Assembly: GCA_039545355.1 (NCBI GenBank)
Contig: BCJJ01000048.1
Span: forward strand, 1-64,000
DNA from: Trichosporon coremiiforme
Lineage: Eukaryota > Basidiomycota > Tremellomycetes > Trichosporonales > Trichosporonaceae
Length of the DNA stretch: 64,000 bases
Reading direction: 5' to 3'
Below are positions 1 to 11,682 of the stretch, in pieces. The notes below the pieces were generated by a model. The model worked only from the letters and a program-made list of their open reading frames with translations, was not told where the DNA came from and ran no database searches. A program made the translations under genes and the position numbers. Each line of letters starts with the position of its first letter. The first letter of the stretch is position 1.

Positions 1-2
1 GT

Positions 3-34
3 ACCAGAGTACCAGAGTACCAGAGTACCAGAGT
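3..34. repeat. 8-bp tandem repeat, 4 copies
   Basis: The unit ACCAGAGT occurs four times head to tail without mismatch at the left edge of the window, just beyond the 3' end of the dioxygenase gene. It may continue outside the window. No coding role is seen. Confidence 0.9.
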
Positions 35-114
35 ATACTATACATGAATCCGACTACACTCTACAAACGGCTCTTGGGCGGCTCCCCGCCTCTCAGCGAG
101 TCACCATCCTGACT

Positions 115-1254
115 TCAGATCTTGATGTGGTTCTTCTCGAGGTTCTTCTTGAGCTCAGCGTCGTTGATCTGCTTCTGCTTCGTGTTCTCCTCAGGCGTGA
201 CGAGGACAAAGTCGCGCTCGAGGAGCCAGAACTCGTCGCTCTTGAAGCCATACTTGCTCGCCTGCTCCTTGTCCTTGACCTGCTGCGGGTCGGTGATGAG
301 CGACGACTTGACGCCGAACACGGCGTCGGACGTGATGAAAATGTCGCCCTTGAAGTAGAGCGAGGTGATGAGCTCGACGAAGCCCTTCGCCTGGAACATC
401 ATGTGCAGGTGCGAGGGGCGGAAGACGTGGCGGCCCATCGAGCGCAGGAGCTGGCCCACGGGTCCGTCGTTCGGGATCGGGTACGCCACGGGCTTGACGC
501 AGCGGAAGGCGTAGTACCCCTCGTCGTCGGTGTAGAGGCGTCCACGGCAGTCCTGCTCGTACTCGGCGTACTGCGTGTCGTAGAAGCCGTCCTCGTCCGT
601 CTCCCACGTCTCGATCAGGCAGCGCGCAATGCCCTTGCCCGACGTGTCCGTGATGCGGCCCTTGACGAGCATCGGCTCGCCCTTGTCCTCGGACGCGATT
701 GCGTCGCCGTTCTCGACCTGCGTGTCAGCTTTGGGCTCATCCTAACGCAGCTGCGAAGACGTACAGTGCGGGCGTCCTCGACGAAGAAGGGGCCGAGCAC
801 GGTCGACTCGGTCGCGCCCTTGGGCTTGGGGTGGTTGATCGTGTCGACGAGGGCGGAGACGCCGAACGCGTCAGACAGGAGAATGAACTCCTGGCGGAGG
901 TCGGTGCAGGTCTGTCCCGTCTTGGTGAGGAACTGGATCGCGTTCCTGCAGGTCAGCACCGATACCCCGGCTTCATACGTCACCCCTGCAGAGTGACAAA
1001 ACTCACATCCACTCCTCCGTCGTCAGGTTCGTCTCCTTGACATAGGTGTGCATGTACTGCACGAGGCGCTCGAGGAGGTACTTGCGGCGCTCGTTCTTGT
1101 CGAGCGAGTTGATCGCGACGACATTCTCGGTGAGCTTGTCGGGGCTCATGTCCTGGAGGTTCGGGAGCTCGTTGAGGTCGACGTCGGGGGCGCCGCGCTG
1201 GATCGCGTCGACGATCGCCTTGCCGACGTGCGGGTAGTCCGAGACCTTGGGCAT
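115..1254 (-). CDS. Hydroxyquinol 1,2-dioxygenase (intradiol ring cleavage)
   Basis: Opens hydroxyquinol (1,2,4-trihydroxybenzene) between its two ortho hydroxyls to give maleylacetate, in the cytosol. Three exons: 1254-1007, 945-765 and 717-115. The introns are 61 bp (GTGAGT...CTGCAG) and 47 bp (GTACGT...ACGCAG), and the frame holds through both junctions, giving 343 aa. The N-terminal part is the helical dimerisation region of catechol dioxygenases (TEEWMNAIQFLTKTGQ spans the first junction). The C-terminal beta-sandwich contains the candidate iron ligands: Tyr in DGFYDTQYAEYEQD, and two His in RPSHLHMMF. The hydroxyquinol rather than catechol assignment rests on overall resemblance and on the divergent maleylacetate reductase next door, which uses its product. 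Substrate preference is therefore inferred; the intradiol fold is clear. Confidence 0.92.
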
Positions 1255-1702
1255 GGTGTTCTTGGGTTGGAGATGGGTTGGCGCAAAGATGTCGTGGAAT
1301 ACGATGGTTATAAGAGGTCCAGCAGGGGGGAAGTGGACTGATTGCGGGCGGGGACTTTGCGGCGTCTTACGGGCCGGATGACCCGGGGCCGAGATATGCG
1401 GCGGCCAACGACGCCACCTGTTCCGCGGTGTTCTGATGACACCAAGGAAACTGCGGGGTGAGCCAGGGTGGGCGGAATTCTCACCCCCGGCTCCCCGATC
1501 GGCCCCTCCGACCTCTCACTACGACTAACCACCCGGTCTCGATGAGATATCTTTGTCAGCTCTCGGCTTTCGTACTTTATCACACAAATCGTGCATTGCT
1601 CCCAGCACATTCTCATCACCGCCTTCAAAACACAGGACATCGCGTCAAGTCTTCAAGCTGTTCCAGACACTCCGCCGCCTCACAACAACCGCCCGCATCG
1701 TC
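1255..1702. promoter_or_regulatory. Shared promoter of the divergent hydroxyquinol-pathway genes
   Basis: These 448 bp separate two start codons facing away from each other, so both genes must be controlled from here. The middle is rich in CGG/CCG triplets (for example CCGGATGACCCGG near 1374-1386), which are typical half-sites of Zn2Cys6 activators of fungal catabolic genes. The right end is a pyrimidine-rich leader. The factor is not identifiable from sequence. Confidence 0.6.
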
Positions 1703-3084
1703 ATGAAGCCCTTCACGTTCGAAGCCCACATCCCCCGCACCGTCTTCGGCTCGGGCACGCTGGACAAGATCCCCGAGGAGGTCGAGAAGCTCGGTGCCCA
1801 GCGTGTCCTGCTCGTCACGGAGAACACGGACCGCCAGCGCGCGCTCGCGGACAAGGTCAAGGGCCTGCTTGGTGACAAGGTCGTCGGCATGTGAGTTGAC
1901 CGAATGGTTTCGGATCGGATGGGTGGGCGGGGACTTTTCCGTCACACTCTTGATTATTCGCCGCAGATCTGGGCTGGATGAGCTCAGCTGAGATCTAGCT
2001 GGGGCTGTAGCGGAACGACTGCGCTGCCGCGATCGGAACTGGGCTGTCACTCAGTCAGAGGTCGGGCGACGGAAGGAAGGAGGGCTCAGGAGAGTGACGA
2101 TGGGACATTTGCTAACATACTAGCTGCACGGATGCGGTCATGCACACCCCCGAGGAGGTGACGCTCAAGGCGCTCGAGCAGGCCAAGTCAGTCAACGCTG
2201 ACTGCTACGTGAGTCCACACTGGTGGCATGTCCGCCGCAATCAAGCCTGATCGCCGCCCGAGATATCGCATGACTAACCCCAGGTCTCTCTCGGCGGTGG
2301 CTCGACCATCGGTCTCGGCAAGGCCCTCACGATCCGTACCGGTGGCAAGCACCTTGCCGTTCCGACGACGTACGCCGGCTCGGAGGCGACGCCCGTCCTC
2401 GGCGAGACCGTGAACAAGGTCAAGACGACGCGTTCGGACCCCAAGATCCTCCCCAACACGATCGTGTACGACGTCGACCTGACGCTCTCCCTCCCGCAGC
2501 AGCTGACGTACACGTCGGGCATCAACGCGATGGCGCACTGTGTCGAGGCGCTGTGGTCCGTCGGCAACAACCCCGTCATTGACGGCATCGCGTGCAGCGG
2601 TATCCAGGACCTGGCGAGTGCCCTGCGTCAGCTGAAGGACACGCCGAACGACCTCGACGCGCGCGGCAAGGCGACGTCGGGCGCATTCGTCGCCGGCGTC
2701 TGCCTCGCCCACGTCCCCATGGCGATCCACCACAAGCTTTGCCACACGCTCGGCGGCTCGTTCGGCCTCCCGCACTCCGAGACGCACACCGTCATCCTCC
2801 CCCACGCGATCGCTTACAACGCCAAGGCGGCGCCCGAGGCGATGGAGAAGATCAAGCGCGCCCTCGGCACGGACAAGGATGCCGCCACCGGCGTCTATGA
2901 GCTCGAGAAGGAGCTCGGCACGGTCACGTCTCTGAAGGAGCTCGGCATGAAGAAGGAGGATCTCGAGAAGGCGGCAGAGATCGCGTGCAAGGCGCAGTAC
3001 CCCAACCCGGAGCCGCTGGAGAAGGGGAAGCTCCTCAGGCTGCTCGAGAATGCCTGGGAGGGCAAGCCGCCCCAGTCCGTTTGA
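1703..3084 (+). CDS. Maleylacetate reductase (iron-containing alcohol dehydrogenase family)
   Basis: Reduces maleylacetate to 3-oxoadipate with NAD(P)H, the step after hydroxyquinol ring cleavage. Exons 1703-1890, 2124-2208 and 2284-3084 are joined through a 233-bp and a 75-bp intron (donors GTGAGT, acceptors CTAACATACTAG and CTAACCCCAG), giving 357 aa, a normal length. The N-terminal half has the Rossmann-like nucleotide site with GGGSTIGLGKA. The C-terminal half carries the metal/active-site region HKLCHTLGGSFGLPHSETH. The first Met before KPFTFEAHIPRTVFGSG matches where family members start. An in-frame upstream ATG (1553) would add a basic leader but lies in the 5' leader and is less likely. 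It is divergent from the dioxygenase and completes the same two-step route. Confidence 0.93.
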
Positions 3085-3246
3085 CTCGCGAGGCTGTAGG
3101 CTTGTGAGCTGTAGGCTGTGAGCGGACGCGAACAGCGACAGCGTGCGACGTAGGAGTATAGAAGAAAACTGAATGTACATCACAATGTATTGTCTCGCTT
3201 TGGCTACATTTCCATCACTAACAGTTACTCTGAAATCGCGGGGCAG

Positions 3247-4388
3247 CTACATCTCGCCGCCGTTGTCCGTGTTCACGAGCACGAAGCGATACCTCGGCTC
3301 GCCCCTGTTGAACCCCTCGATGGCCTTGTTGATATCCTCAAAGTCGTACTTCTGGACCCAGGGCTTGACACCCTTCTCAGCGCACAGCTGAAGCAGCGCC
3401 TCGATATCCTGCGGAGCGCCGAGGGCGGATCCAACAATGCCCTTCTGGCCCAGAATCAGGCCGATCGGATCAATCACGAGCGGCTTCGAGGGGATGCCGA
3501 GCGGCACAAAGAGCCCGCCGGCACTCAGCAAGGTGAAGTAAGCGTCGACGTCGAGCTGGGGCGGGTTGATCGTGCAGATGATGAGATCGAGGGACCCGGC
3601 GTGTTTCTCGAAATCCTTCTTGAGGTCTGAGCCTGTGGCGATGTATTGGGTCGCGCCGAGCTTGCGTGCGTCCTCCTCCTTGCTGTTTCCGCGCGAGATG
3701 GCCGTGACCTCCGCCCCGAGGGCGGCTGCGAGCTGAATGCCCAAGTGTCCCAACCCGCCGAGCCCAATGACGCCAACGCGCTTGCGCTCCTTGCCCGCGC
3801 CGAAGCGGCGCAGAGGCGTAAACACAGTGGTGCCGGCACAGAACAGCGGTCCGGCGGAGGACAGCTCGACGCCGTCGGGAATCTTGATAGCGAAGCGCGC
3901 GTTGCCGCGCCACTGCTTCGCGAACCCGCCCTGCCCCAGGCGACCCTTGGAGGCGCCGCGCTGATAGGGGCCCTGCACCATGCCGATCGTGAATGTGAGG
4001 CCGGGGCACATGTGCTCGTCCCCCCGCTGACAGGCGGGACAGGCAGTGCAGCAGTCGCACTGTCCGCCGATACCGACGTGGTCGCCGGCCTTGAGGTTGG
4101 TGACGTCGGGACCAGTGCGGGTCACGACGCCGATGATTTCGTGCCCGCACACTTCCTCGTGCACGGGGCCGTAGGCGCCGGAGAGCACGCCGATGTCGGA
4201 CGAGCAGAGGCCGCAGTACAGGACCTTGACTGGCGGGTTAGCTACCGGTGGAGGGAAAGCTGAGAAGATGAAGGCTCACCATCAATGTCGTAAGGCTCGA
4301 TGGGCTTCGCCTCAAGCTTGCCGAACTGGAGCGGCTTCTTGGGGTCGTTGGAGTACCAAGCGTCAATGTGCGTGAAGGGTTCGCCCAT
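3247..4388 (-). CDS. Zinc-dependent NADP alcohol dehydrogenase (cinnamyl-alcohol/ADH6-7 type)
   Basis: A medium-chain dehydrogenase that interconverts alcohols and aldehydes, probably a broad-specificity aldehyde reductase. Exons 4388-4280 and 4229-3247 flank a 50-bp intron (GTGAGC...CCGCCAG); the product is 363 aa. Visible features in order: catalytic Zn ligands in CGLCSSDI and GHEIIGVV, the four-Cys structural zinc loop CDCCTACPACQRGDEHMC, and the Rossmann motif GVIGLGGLGHLG at about residue 190. It converges on the maleylacetate reductase gene (162 bp between stops). A role in clearing aldehydes from aromatic catabolism would fit the neighbourhood, but that is only a guess from position. 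Confidence 0.9.
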
Positions 4389-5074
4389 GTTGTGTTTGTT
4401 CTTGAGAGTGAGGGAGCAATTGCATCGAGTTTGCGCTGTTTATATGCCGTTTCACACTGCACCACAAACGTTGCATTCCTCGATCTCTGGTGGATCGTGG
4501 AGTGGAGGTCTCACCGAAGGTCAGCAGTGTGCTTCTTGCGCCCTCTGGTCAGGATCGTGTGTGGCTGCATGGCTGCAGATGTGTCATCCTCCTGTCTCAT
4601 GACCCCACTCGAGATGGAATGACGCTACTCCGTAGTCCGTGCTGCCGTATGCCGTACCCAGCATGCCGTTCAGAACGTGCGCTTCAATGAAGGTTGGCAC
4701 TGATCTCTAGACTGTACTCCCGACCTTCGGCCTCAGGCACTAGTCGTCCCCCAATCCTCGGCTTCCAAGCCTGCGGCCTGCGGCCCTCCACCGGACCTGC
4801 GGGGAACGGACCGAAGTGCCTCCACCTCCACCTTCCACCAAGTCTCCCGAAGATGTACTTCGGTATCGTGTGGAGGACGGAGGATCCGGTGGCGCTGTCT
4901 GTCGAAGTCGGGGATCGCGATCCATTGTCTGCATATCCTGCCAAGCATGTGTCTGACTAATCCGGTCAACTAGCTCCGCGGGCCCTTCCGACGGCCCGAG
5001 AGTGATTGAGCGCATGGCCGAGAGGATCCAGAGGTCATAGATACATTTGGCATAGACTTGATATTACAACTCTC
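4389..5074. other. Intergenic region, no gene recognised
   Basis: Short open frames occur on both strands, but none shows a domain, a signal peptide or splice junctions that extend it. It contains the promoter of the alcohol dehydrogenase on the left and the 3' flank of the next gene on the right. Confidence 0.6.
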
Positions 5075-6525
5075 TCACAGCGCCGACGGCCCACGCAGCT
5101 TATCGTGCAAAACAAACGCGTTATGCTCCTCAACCCACCTCTTCCACTGCGCCATGTACGGCTCGAGGCTCTCGCCCGCGTCGTCCGCCTCGCGCAGATG
5201 GCGCCGGAACGTGTCCATCTTCTCGCGCACTTCGTTGATGAGCACGGGGGTCAGGCGCGCAACCAGCGACAGGTCCGTCTCTAGCGTGATTGGGGGCGCG
5301 ACGAGGGCGGGGTTCGCCTCCATGTAGGCGACTACGTCGGAGAGGGAGGCGGCCGAGTGCCCTGACGACGCCGGGCTCGAGTCAAGAGCTGCGGGGGTGC
5401 GGGGTTCCTGGGGTCAGTTTGGCGACGAGGAGCCTAAACTTGCCTCGGTAACTGTGTCCGAGTTCTGTTTGTCAGTTTCCCTCCCCGCCGGTCAAAACTC
5501 ACGTTCAGGCTACGCTTGCTCAGTGACGCAGCTCGACTGCGGACTCCGCTCGCCTTCCTCAGCTGCTGGACATGTCAGCTTACCCCATCCGAGGCCCAGC
5601 TCACCCAAGCCCTCTTCTTCTCCGGGGAGACGCGACGGGGCATCGCCAGCAACTTCGCTTTGGACTTTTCATTCCTGACCTGCTGCGCGTACGAGAGGTA
5701 TTGCTGAGGTCAGCTAGTAGGAGGGAAGAGCAGCTCACCTTCTTGATCTGCGCAATGGTGATTCTCTCCGCCTGCAGCGCGGCCAGCTTGCGGTCGGCTG
5801 GTGCACGTCAGACGAGGGCGGGTCGACGGACGCAGGCTCAGACGCTTCGGGCGACTGCACCGTGAACTTGACCTTGCTGGGTGTGCGGACCTCGAGGTGG
5901 TGCTCAATCTTGAGCGTCTTGCCCTGCAAAGGGGGCGGCTTCAGATTCGACGGGGGCGCCATCGTGGGCGTCACGCCGCGCAGGGGCACAGTGACGTACA
6001 GGCGCGGGGGCGTGTCGGCCTTAGTGTGGAAGGCGTCCGGCGGCGAGCTGGGACCGAGGGAGCCATCAGGGCTCGCACTTGCTGCGCTTGCAGCGCTCGA
6101 CATCAACTCGTCCCCTTCGTCGCTCTGCTCGCCCTCGCTGTGTTGCTCGCCCTCGTCGTTCAGGTACTCCTCCTCGGTCTTCTCATCACCCGTGAACACC
6201 ATCAGCTCGCCCTGGTCATCGTCGCCACCCGATCCCTCCGACGCTCCCTTATCGGGAGGCGGCGGGGTGAAGTTGAAGCCAAACTTGTGACGCTGGCGGG
6301 GGCCGTCGGTGTCAAAGTTGAAGATCTGCGCGAGGGTGGGTTTCTTCGGGGTCGTCATGGCCTGGGTGGGTGGCAAGGGGAGCGACTCGAAACGAACTTT
6401 GGGTGTTTTGATGGTATCCACAGGCGAGGCAGAGCGCAGGGTCGAGCCGGTAGACGCGACCGACGCAGAGAGCTCGAGGGTGCGCTTGGCCTCGTCGTTG
6501 CCCGAGACGTCGTCCGTAGTCGCCA
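5075..6525 (-). CDS. Acidic hypothetical protein, at least six exons, one probable GC-AG intron
   Basis: Not recognised. Reading starts best at the Met before ATTDDVSGNDEAKRT (6525); a Met at 6580 in the same frame is also possible. Exon 1 encodes a low-complexity acidic, Ser/Pro-rich region (GDEKTEEEYLNDEGEQ). The first junction, near 5790-5870, is unresolved: no good donor joins it in frame to the next coding stretch, KLAALQAERITIAQIKK. Downstream exons are clear: 5703-5605, 5565-5503, 5464-5444 and 5407-5075, joined by introns of 35, 39, 38 and 36 bp that keep frame. The intron at 5443-5408 begins GCAAGT and ends CTGACCCCAG. The C-terminus is helical (VAYMEANPAL...MAQWKRWVEEHNAFVLHDKL). 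A nuclear or cytoskeletal role cannot be told from sequence. Confidence 0.7.
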
Positions 6526-8519
6526 TGATGAGGGATAGAGAGGAACGAAAGAAGAGATCGAGAAAGGTGCGGTGACTCATGCGGAGTGGCCCCAGGCTAA
6601 GGGGTGCGTGCGCTGATTAACACCCGATGCGAGGGCGCGAAGTGCGTGTGCGTGTTGTCTGCGCGTGTTTCGGGTACCCTTCTCCCGGTTGAGGAGAACG
6701 TTGATGTCGAGTGAAAGAATGTCCAGAGTCGAGCTTACAATGCGTGGATGCTCTTGCGCAAGTAGTCTCTGGTCATGTCGAAGAGCGTGGGTGGGTGTGA
6801 GCGAGGAAGACACCGTGACGAGGAAGGCGAGGATGGTGACCAGCATTCCGCAGTCTGGACACGGCCAGAACACTTCGCACACACGTTGACCTCATCGATC
6901 TGTGGCCCACTGCCCCTTCACGTGAAGCGCGAAACAGTCAATCTTTCAGACATCTTCGTCATCGTCCGTTGCGGGGCACGACGAAAGCTGTTTTTCTTCA
7001 GCTTCGGCGCAGTTTCCGTCCTTGTCTTCATCCGTTTCGACTGTCGTCAGTCCATGTGAGTTCACAAAAGGGAAGATCAGCTGAGGGTCAAACTTGCGGG
7101 CTGAGGAGTTCTCGGGAGCTACGAGTGTTGTCTTCTGGCGTGTAAGCCATGAGCGGGCCGTGTCGGCGCAGCAGGGACGCTCCTCATCCGTGACGACCGA
7201 GGCTTCTTCGAGGTCACCTCCGAGAGTTAATTGTAAGTCAGCCGAGACATGCACTTGGAGACGAGCGGGCACACGACCGTGACCGAGGTGATGCCGCGAT
7301 GGGTCCGGTTCCGATCGCTGATCCAGATAATGGGATCCGTAGAACAGTGGGCCGCGATAAGCAAGGGCGGCGGTCCGTCTGCGCCTCCGACGTCGAGGGC
7401 TATTCGCGGCGGGCGGACCGGATAACGTACGTTGATACGGGTAGCATTAGTGAGTGCGTTCATTGGACGATGGGTGGGTAGTCTGGAGGTTGGGCGGCCG
7501 ACTGGTTATCTGGACGAGATGAAGATATCTAGGCTGGCTCTGCTGGCGTTGGGCCAAGTGGAGGGCGTTATCGGGGTGCGCTGCAGGTGCGAGGGGGCAC
7601 GGCTGAAGCAGGCAGCCATTAGCCGTAGGGCCGCTGGTCAGCTGTCTGTACCGGTCCAAGGGTACGGCGCTGGCCTATGGGAGCGGAGGGTGAGAGGACC
7701 GTCGGACTGAAGGGGGGTGGGGTACGTGGGGTAAGCCAGGGTCGATCAGATAAATGACGGCACCTCCACGTGTGGCCCGGTTAACTGCCAAGACGCTCAT
7801 CGCAGCCCCGCAATCGCATAGGTGGAGACTGACTCGGCCAGCGTCCACAGCCGGCGCTAACCTCGCCTCTTTGTCGCTTGTCAACATTCACCCCGCATTC
7901 GTCACATCCCCTCGACTCCTCTCCATCGTCCATCGTCCACCATCCCCTTGTCCTCTGTCCACCACGACCTGCACACCCGATTCGGCACTCCGAGCACAGA
8001 CAACGCCCTCCTCTCACCTGCACACCTGCACAAATTTTGTTCTTCTTACGCGCGGTCCGTGGCCTCGACGCAACAATCGACGCCACCTGCTGGGCTTGCC
8101 CTCGTGCCTATCGCTGCTCAGGCTCAACGCCGCCTCCCAGCGAGCCAGCGATCCAGCGATCCGTCACTCCGGACTCGCCGCCGCACCACCCCACCCTTCC
8201 CAGTCAGCCCAGTCCCATCCATCCGAACGGCAGTCACGCACGCACTCCTCTCTCTTTGCCCATCTCTCCACTCTACACTCTTCGTCTCTGTCGCCTCAAT
8301 CATCCCGTTTCGACTTGAACCTTAGCGCGTGATCACCCTCGCACTGTCACTGGACCAACCGACGTCGCGCGCGATCGCTTCCCCGTCGCTTATCTTCCGA
8401 CCATCCTCGGAGCTTGCCGCTCAGCTTAACACGTCGGACCACCAACACGAGCGACCTCACACGTTGACCGCCGCGAGCGCACATACCCCCCTCTCTACCC
8501 TGCGGTGAGCGGAGATGCT
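6526..8519. other. Poorly resolved interval with long CT-rich leader of the kinase gene
   Basis: Apart from the weak candidate at 6946-7463, nothing here can be assigned. From about 7860 to 8510 the plus strand is strongly pyrimidine-rich with few ATGs, as expected of a long promoter/5' leader for the kinase gene starting at 8520. Confidence 0.5.
6946..7463 (-). CDS. Possible small spliced gene, product unknown
   Basis: Two adjoining open stretches read like protein. The upstream one starts at 7463 and contains LDVGGADGPPPLLIAAHCS and CSTDPIIWISDRNRTHRG. The downstream one, in another frame, ends with a very acidic tail (TDDDEDV, stop at 6946). The change of frame near 7200-7270 would need an intron; a CTGACTTACAATTAAC branch-like segment lies there, but no junction I tried keeps the frame. 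No family is recognised. It may be two fragments, a decayed gene or chance reading frames. Confidence 0.25.
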
Positions 8520-11500
8520 ATGCAGCTGAGCGACATCGGAGCACCTGGAGCGGGGACGCTGTACACGTACGGGTTTGAGGACATCGTCGAAGATGACTGG
8601 GACAGCCTGGTGAGTGCAAGATAACTAGCTCAGCCGTGACCCACGTGCACTCACGTTCTGACCGCTGTGACACTGAGCTGTTTAAAATTCCGATTGTTTA
8701 TGCCTCAGCGCAGTCGCCGCTGACTTGTCGCGCCTGCGATGAGACAACCACCGTGCACGTTACCCTGCTGACAGACCCAGCCTCGCACCCACCCGCGGCT
8801 CACGGCCTCCCCGGACTCGCTCCTCACACACGGGATTGGCGACTACACTTACCTCAAGGTACCAGAAGGAGTTCTGGGCAGGGGAAAGTTCTCGACGGTG
8901 TACCGCGTCGTGAGCGCCGCCACGACCAAGCATAGGTCGACGACAGAAGGCGTGTCGACGACGCCTATCCTGACGTCCCTCAACATTCTGCCGGCCGCCC
9001 CGGCCGTAGTCGCCTCGGTGTCCACCATTACGGCTACCGCGACACGAACAACCGTGACCACGCAGATCACGACTAGTACGCTCGAGGGCTCTAGCTCGCC
9101 GTCCAGCTCTGAGCCGGCCTCTACCGACTCCTCACCTTCCTCCACCAGTATACCCACAACGTCTTCCTCAACGACCACGACCACGGCGCCCTCGCCTACG
9201 AAACGTTTCCCATCACCTGACACGACCCCGCTCGCCTCTGGCACGACGACCCCTGTACAACCGTACCACCCGCACTATGCCTCGAAGGAGCAGAAGTACT
9301 TCGCCCTCAAGCACACGCCCCTGTATCCGCACCACCAGTTAATCGCGCAACGCCTCCTGCGCGAGCCGACGCTGTTAGCGCAGCTCGCCCCGCACCCCTG
9401 CCTGATCGGCGTCGACGGCTTCGTCCGCACAGAAGGGCACTTCTACCTCGTCGGTGAGTAGCTGGACGTCCCTTGAGACTCCGCTGACATCCAGAGGACT
9501 GCGCGTCATCGCACGTCCCACTTCCCCAGCACCCGTACCCGCTCCTGCCCTCACGTGCTGCGTATCTCCTGGATCAGCTGGTCTCGGTGGTCCGTGACGA
9601 CTTGCATGCCGGGCGCGTGTGCCATCGTGACCTGAAGGGAGAGAACATTCTTGTCAACCCCGAGACGGGTGACATCCTGCTTCTGGGTGAGTCGGTCGTC
9701 AAGGAGCTATGCTGCTAGCGAACTATTAGCTGACGACAGACCTCGGCCTCGCGACGCATTTCTCCGCGAGCGAGCCGAAGCTTACAACATGCTGTGGCTC
9801 GCCGGCTTTCCACTCGCCCGAGATCGTGAACGCGCTGAACCACCGGCCAGGAGAGGTCACATACTACGGGTGAGTTGTGCAACCGTGGCCGGGACTGACC
9901 CCAGACCCGAGCTCGACATCTGGTGTATCGCACTGACAATGCTGTCGCTGCTGACGCAAACGCGCTTCCCGCTCGGCCCGCACCACACCTCTCGCACGGT
10001 GATGGCGCAGCGGGCGTCCGAAGTCCTCTCAGAGCTCGACACGCTGTACCCGCCTTCGGCGCCGTGGCGGATCATGGGCCAGGTGCTCTCCGAGACGGAA
10101 CAAGCGTACGAGACGTCGGAGTGGAAGCGCGTGCGGCGCGCAATGCACACCTTCGTGAACATTCGCGCGACGCACCGCATGGCCGCGTTCAAGACGTACG
10201 ACGTCGGCGCAAAAGTGCAAGCGCGCGTGGACGCATACCCGAAGACGCGAGCGTTCAAGACGACAGCCTTCACTCCCGCCGAGGTCAAGTACACGATCCC
10301 GCTCTACCTCGAGCCGCAAGTGAACGACACGAGTCCGATCACTTTGCGGAACCCGACGAACGAGCCCGAAAAGCGCATAATCAGCTACGTCAAGTATCTT
10401 CTCCGCTCGGCGGGCATCCTCTACCACCATGTTCCCGACACGCACCCTCCAATCCTGCAGCTGGTCTTGCCATTGGCGCCAGAAGAGCCGAAGGAACCCA
10501 AGACCTGGGTCTCGTCCTTGTTCCGGAGGCCGGGACCAGTGAGGTCCTCGAGTGTTCCACCACCAACAGTCAACAGCGTGAAGAAGGAACAGGCCAAGAG
10601 CAAGAAGAAGGAGGACTGGCACCAGCAGGTCTGGCTCCGGATCGAGGTGAAGCGAGGCCGCAGCCGGTCGCGACACGGCAGCCGTGCCGCGTCGGCGAGC
10701 GACAGTCGCGTCCCCTCCCGCGCCCATAGCAGAGCCCCTTCCCGCGCCCCATCCGCCGGCGGCTCCCGCATTACCTCGCAAGCACCCTCGCGCGCCCCCA
10801 GCCAGGCGGGCGCGAGCCGATCCGGCTCCCGAGCCCCCTCCGACGGCAATGGGAGCCGCACGCCCTCCCTCTCTGGCGGCGACAGGCTCGATAGGCGCGT
10901 AACCCTCGACCTGGCCCCGTTACATGGCGCGCTGATGCACGCATCCGGCCTGGGCGCAGGCGTAGCCGGAGCTCCGTCGGGCAGGCGCCGTGCCTCCTCC
11001 TCTGGGTCCTCCCGCGTCGTCCTAACCCTGACAGAACCAAGGGGCTACCCCCTCCTCCGCAGCGCCTTGTCTGCAGCCAAACCGCCCTCCGAAGCCGAAC
11101 TCGCGAGACAAGTGGAGAGGTCCTCCGTCTCGTCTACGGGGACCGAAACTGAAACCACTGGCTCCTCTGCGCTGGAGATTCCTCGTTCCGGATCTGACGA
11201 CAGTCACGGACGAAATGGGAGTAGCGAGGATGAAGAGCGCGGCCGGCCGAGGAGTAAGGAATCCCACGAGCGCGCCTCGAGTTCCACGACGCCGCGACGG
11301 CTGAGCAAACTCTCCAAGAGCCCGCACCAGCTTCGCTCCGTTGCGGTGGGGAGTGTGGGGTCGGGCTCGACGGCGGTCGTCGGGTCGGCGTCTACTATCG
11401 GCGGCGGGATGTGTGGCGGGGACGCGGACAGAGCAGGAGGGGTGGGAGAGCCCAGTACCCTGCTCGAGAGCGTGTTTGGACGCGAGACGGCTGAGAGAAT

Positions 11501-11558
11501 GCTCGACGGGGAGAAACGCAGTCGTTCCGTCCCGCCTGCCAAGTTGGATAGAGCGTAG
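8520..11558 (+). CDS. Serine/threonine protein kinase with N-lobe insert and Ser/Arg-rich tail
   Basis: Exons 8520-8609, 8781-9453, 9495-9686, 9740-9869 and 9905-11558 splice in frame to 912 aa. Kinase motifs in order: glycine loop LGRGKFSTV (about residue 63), then an insert of about 130 residues rich in Ser/Thr, then the ATP-site lysine in YFALKHT (about 205), catalytic loop HRDLKGEN (about 297), DLG in place of the usual DFG (about 319), CCGSPAFHSPEIV activation segment and ELDIWCIALT. After the kinase lies a segment (VPDTHPPILQLVLPL...WLRIEVKRG) that could be a KA1-like membrane-binding module, then a long Ser/Arg/Pro tail with repeated APSRAPS units. The activation segment resembles the CAMK/SNF1-related group. 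All catalytic residues are present, so it should be active. Pathway unknown. Confidence 0.88.
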
Positions 11559-11640
11559 CTTTTACAGAGCTTTCATAATTTTGTATCAACGTTGCAATAC
11601 ACTATGTCATGTGTCATGAGTTTGCATATGACAAGCGCCT

Positions 11641-11682
11641 ACCCATGTCCAACCATGTCCAACCAGGTCCGACCAGGTCCAC
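11641..11682. repeat. Degenerate 10-bp tandem repeat downstream of kinase gene
   Basis: About four copies of a unit like AACCATGTCC, the later ones changed to CCAGGTCC, lie in the 3' flank between the convergent kinase and FAB1 genes. Confidence 0.75.

Noticed and set aside
1553..1702. N-terminal extension of maleylacetate reductase from an upstream ATG, resembling a mitochondrial presequence
   Set aside because: The family starts at the Met at 1703, the enzyme is cytosolic, and the extra stretch lies in the CT-rich leader. It is kept only as a remote alternative.
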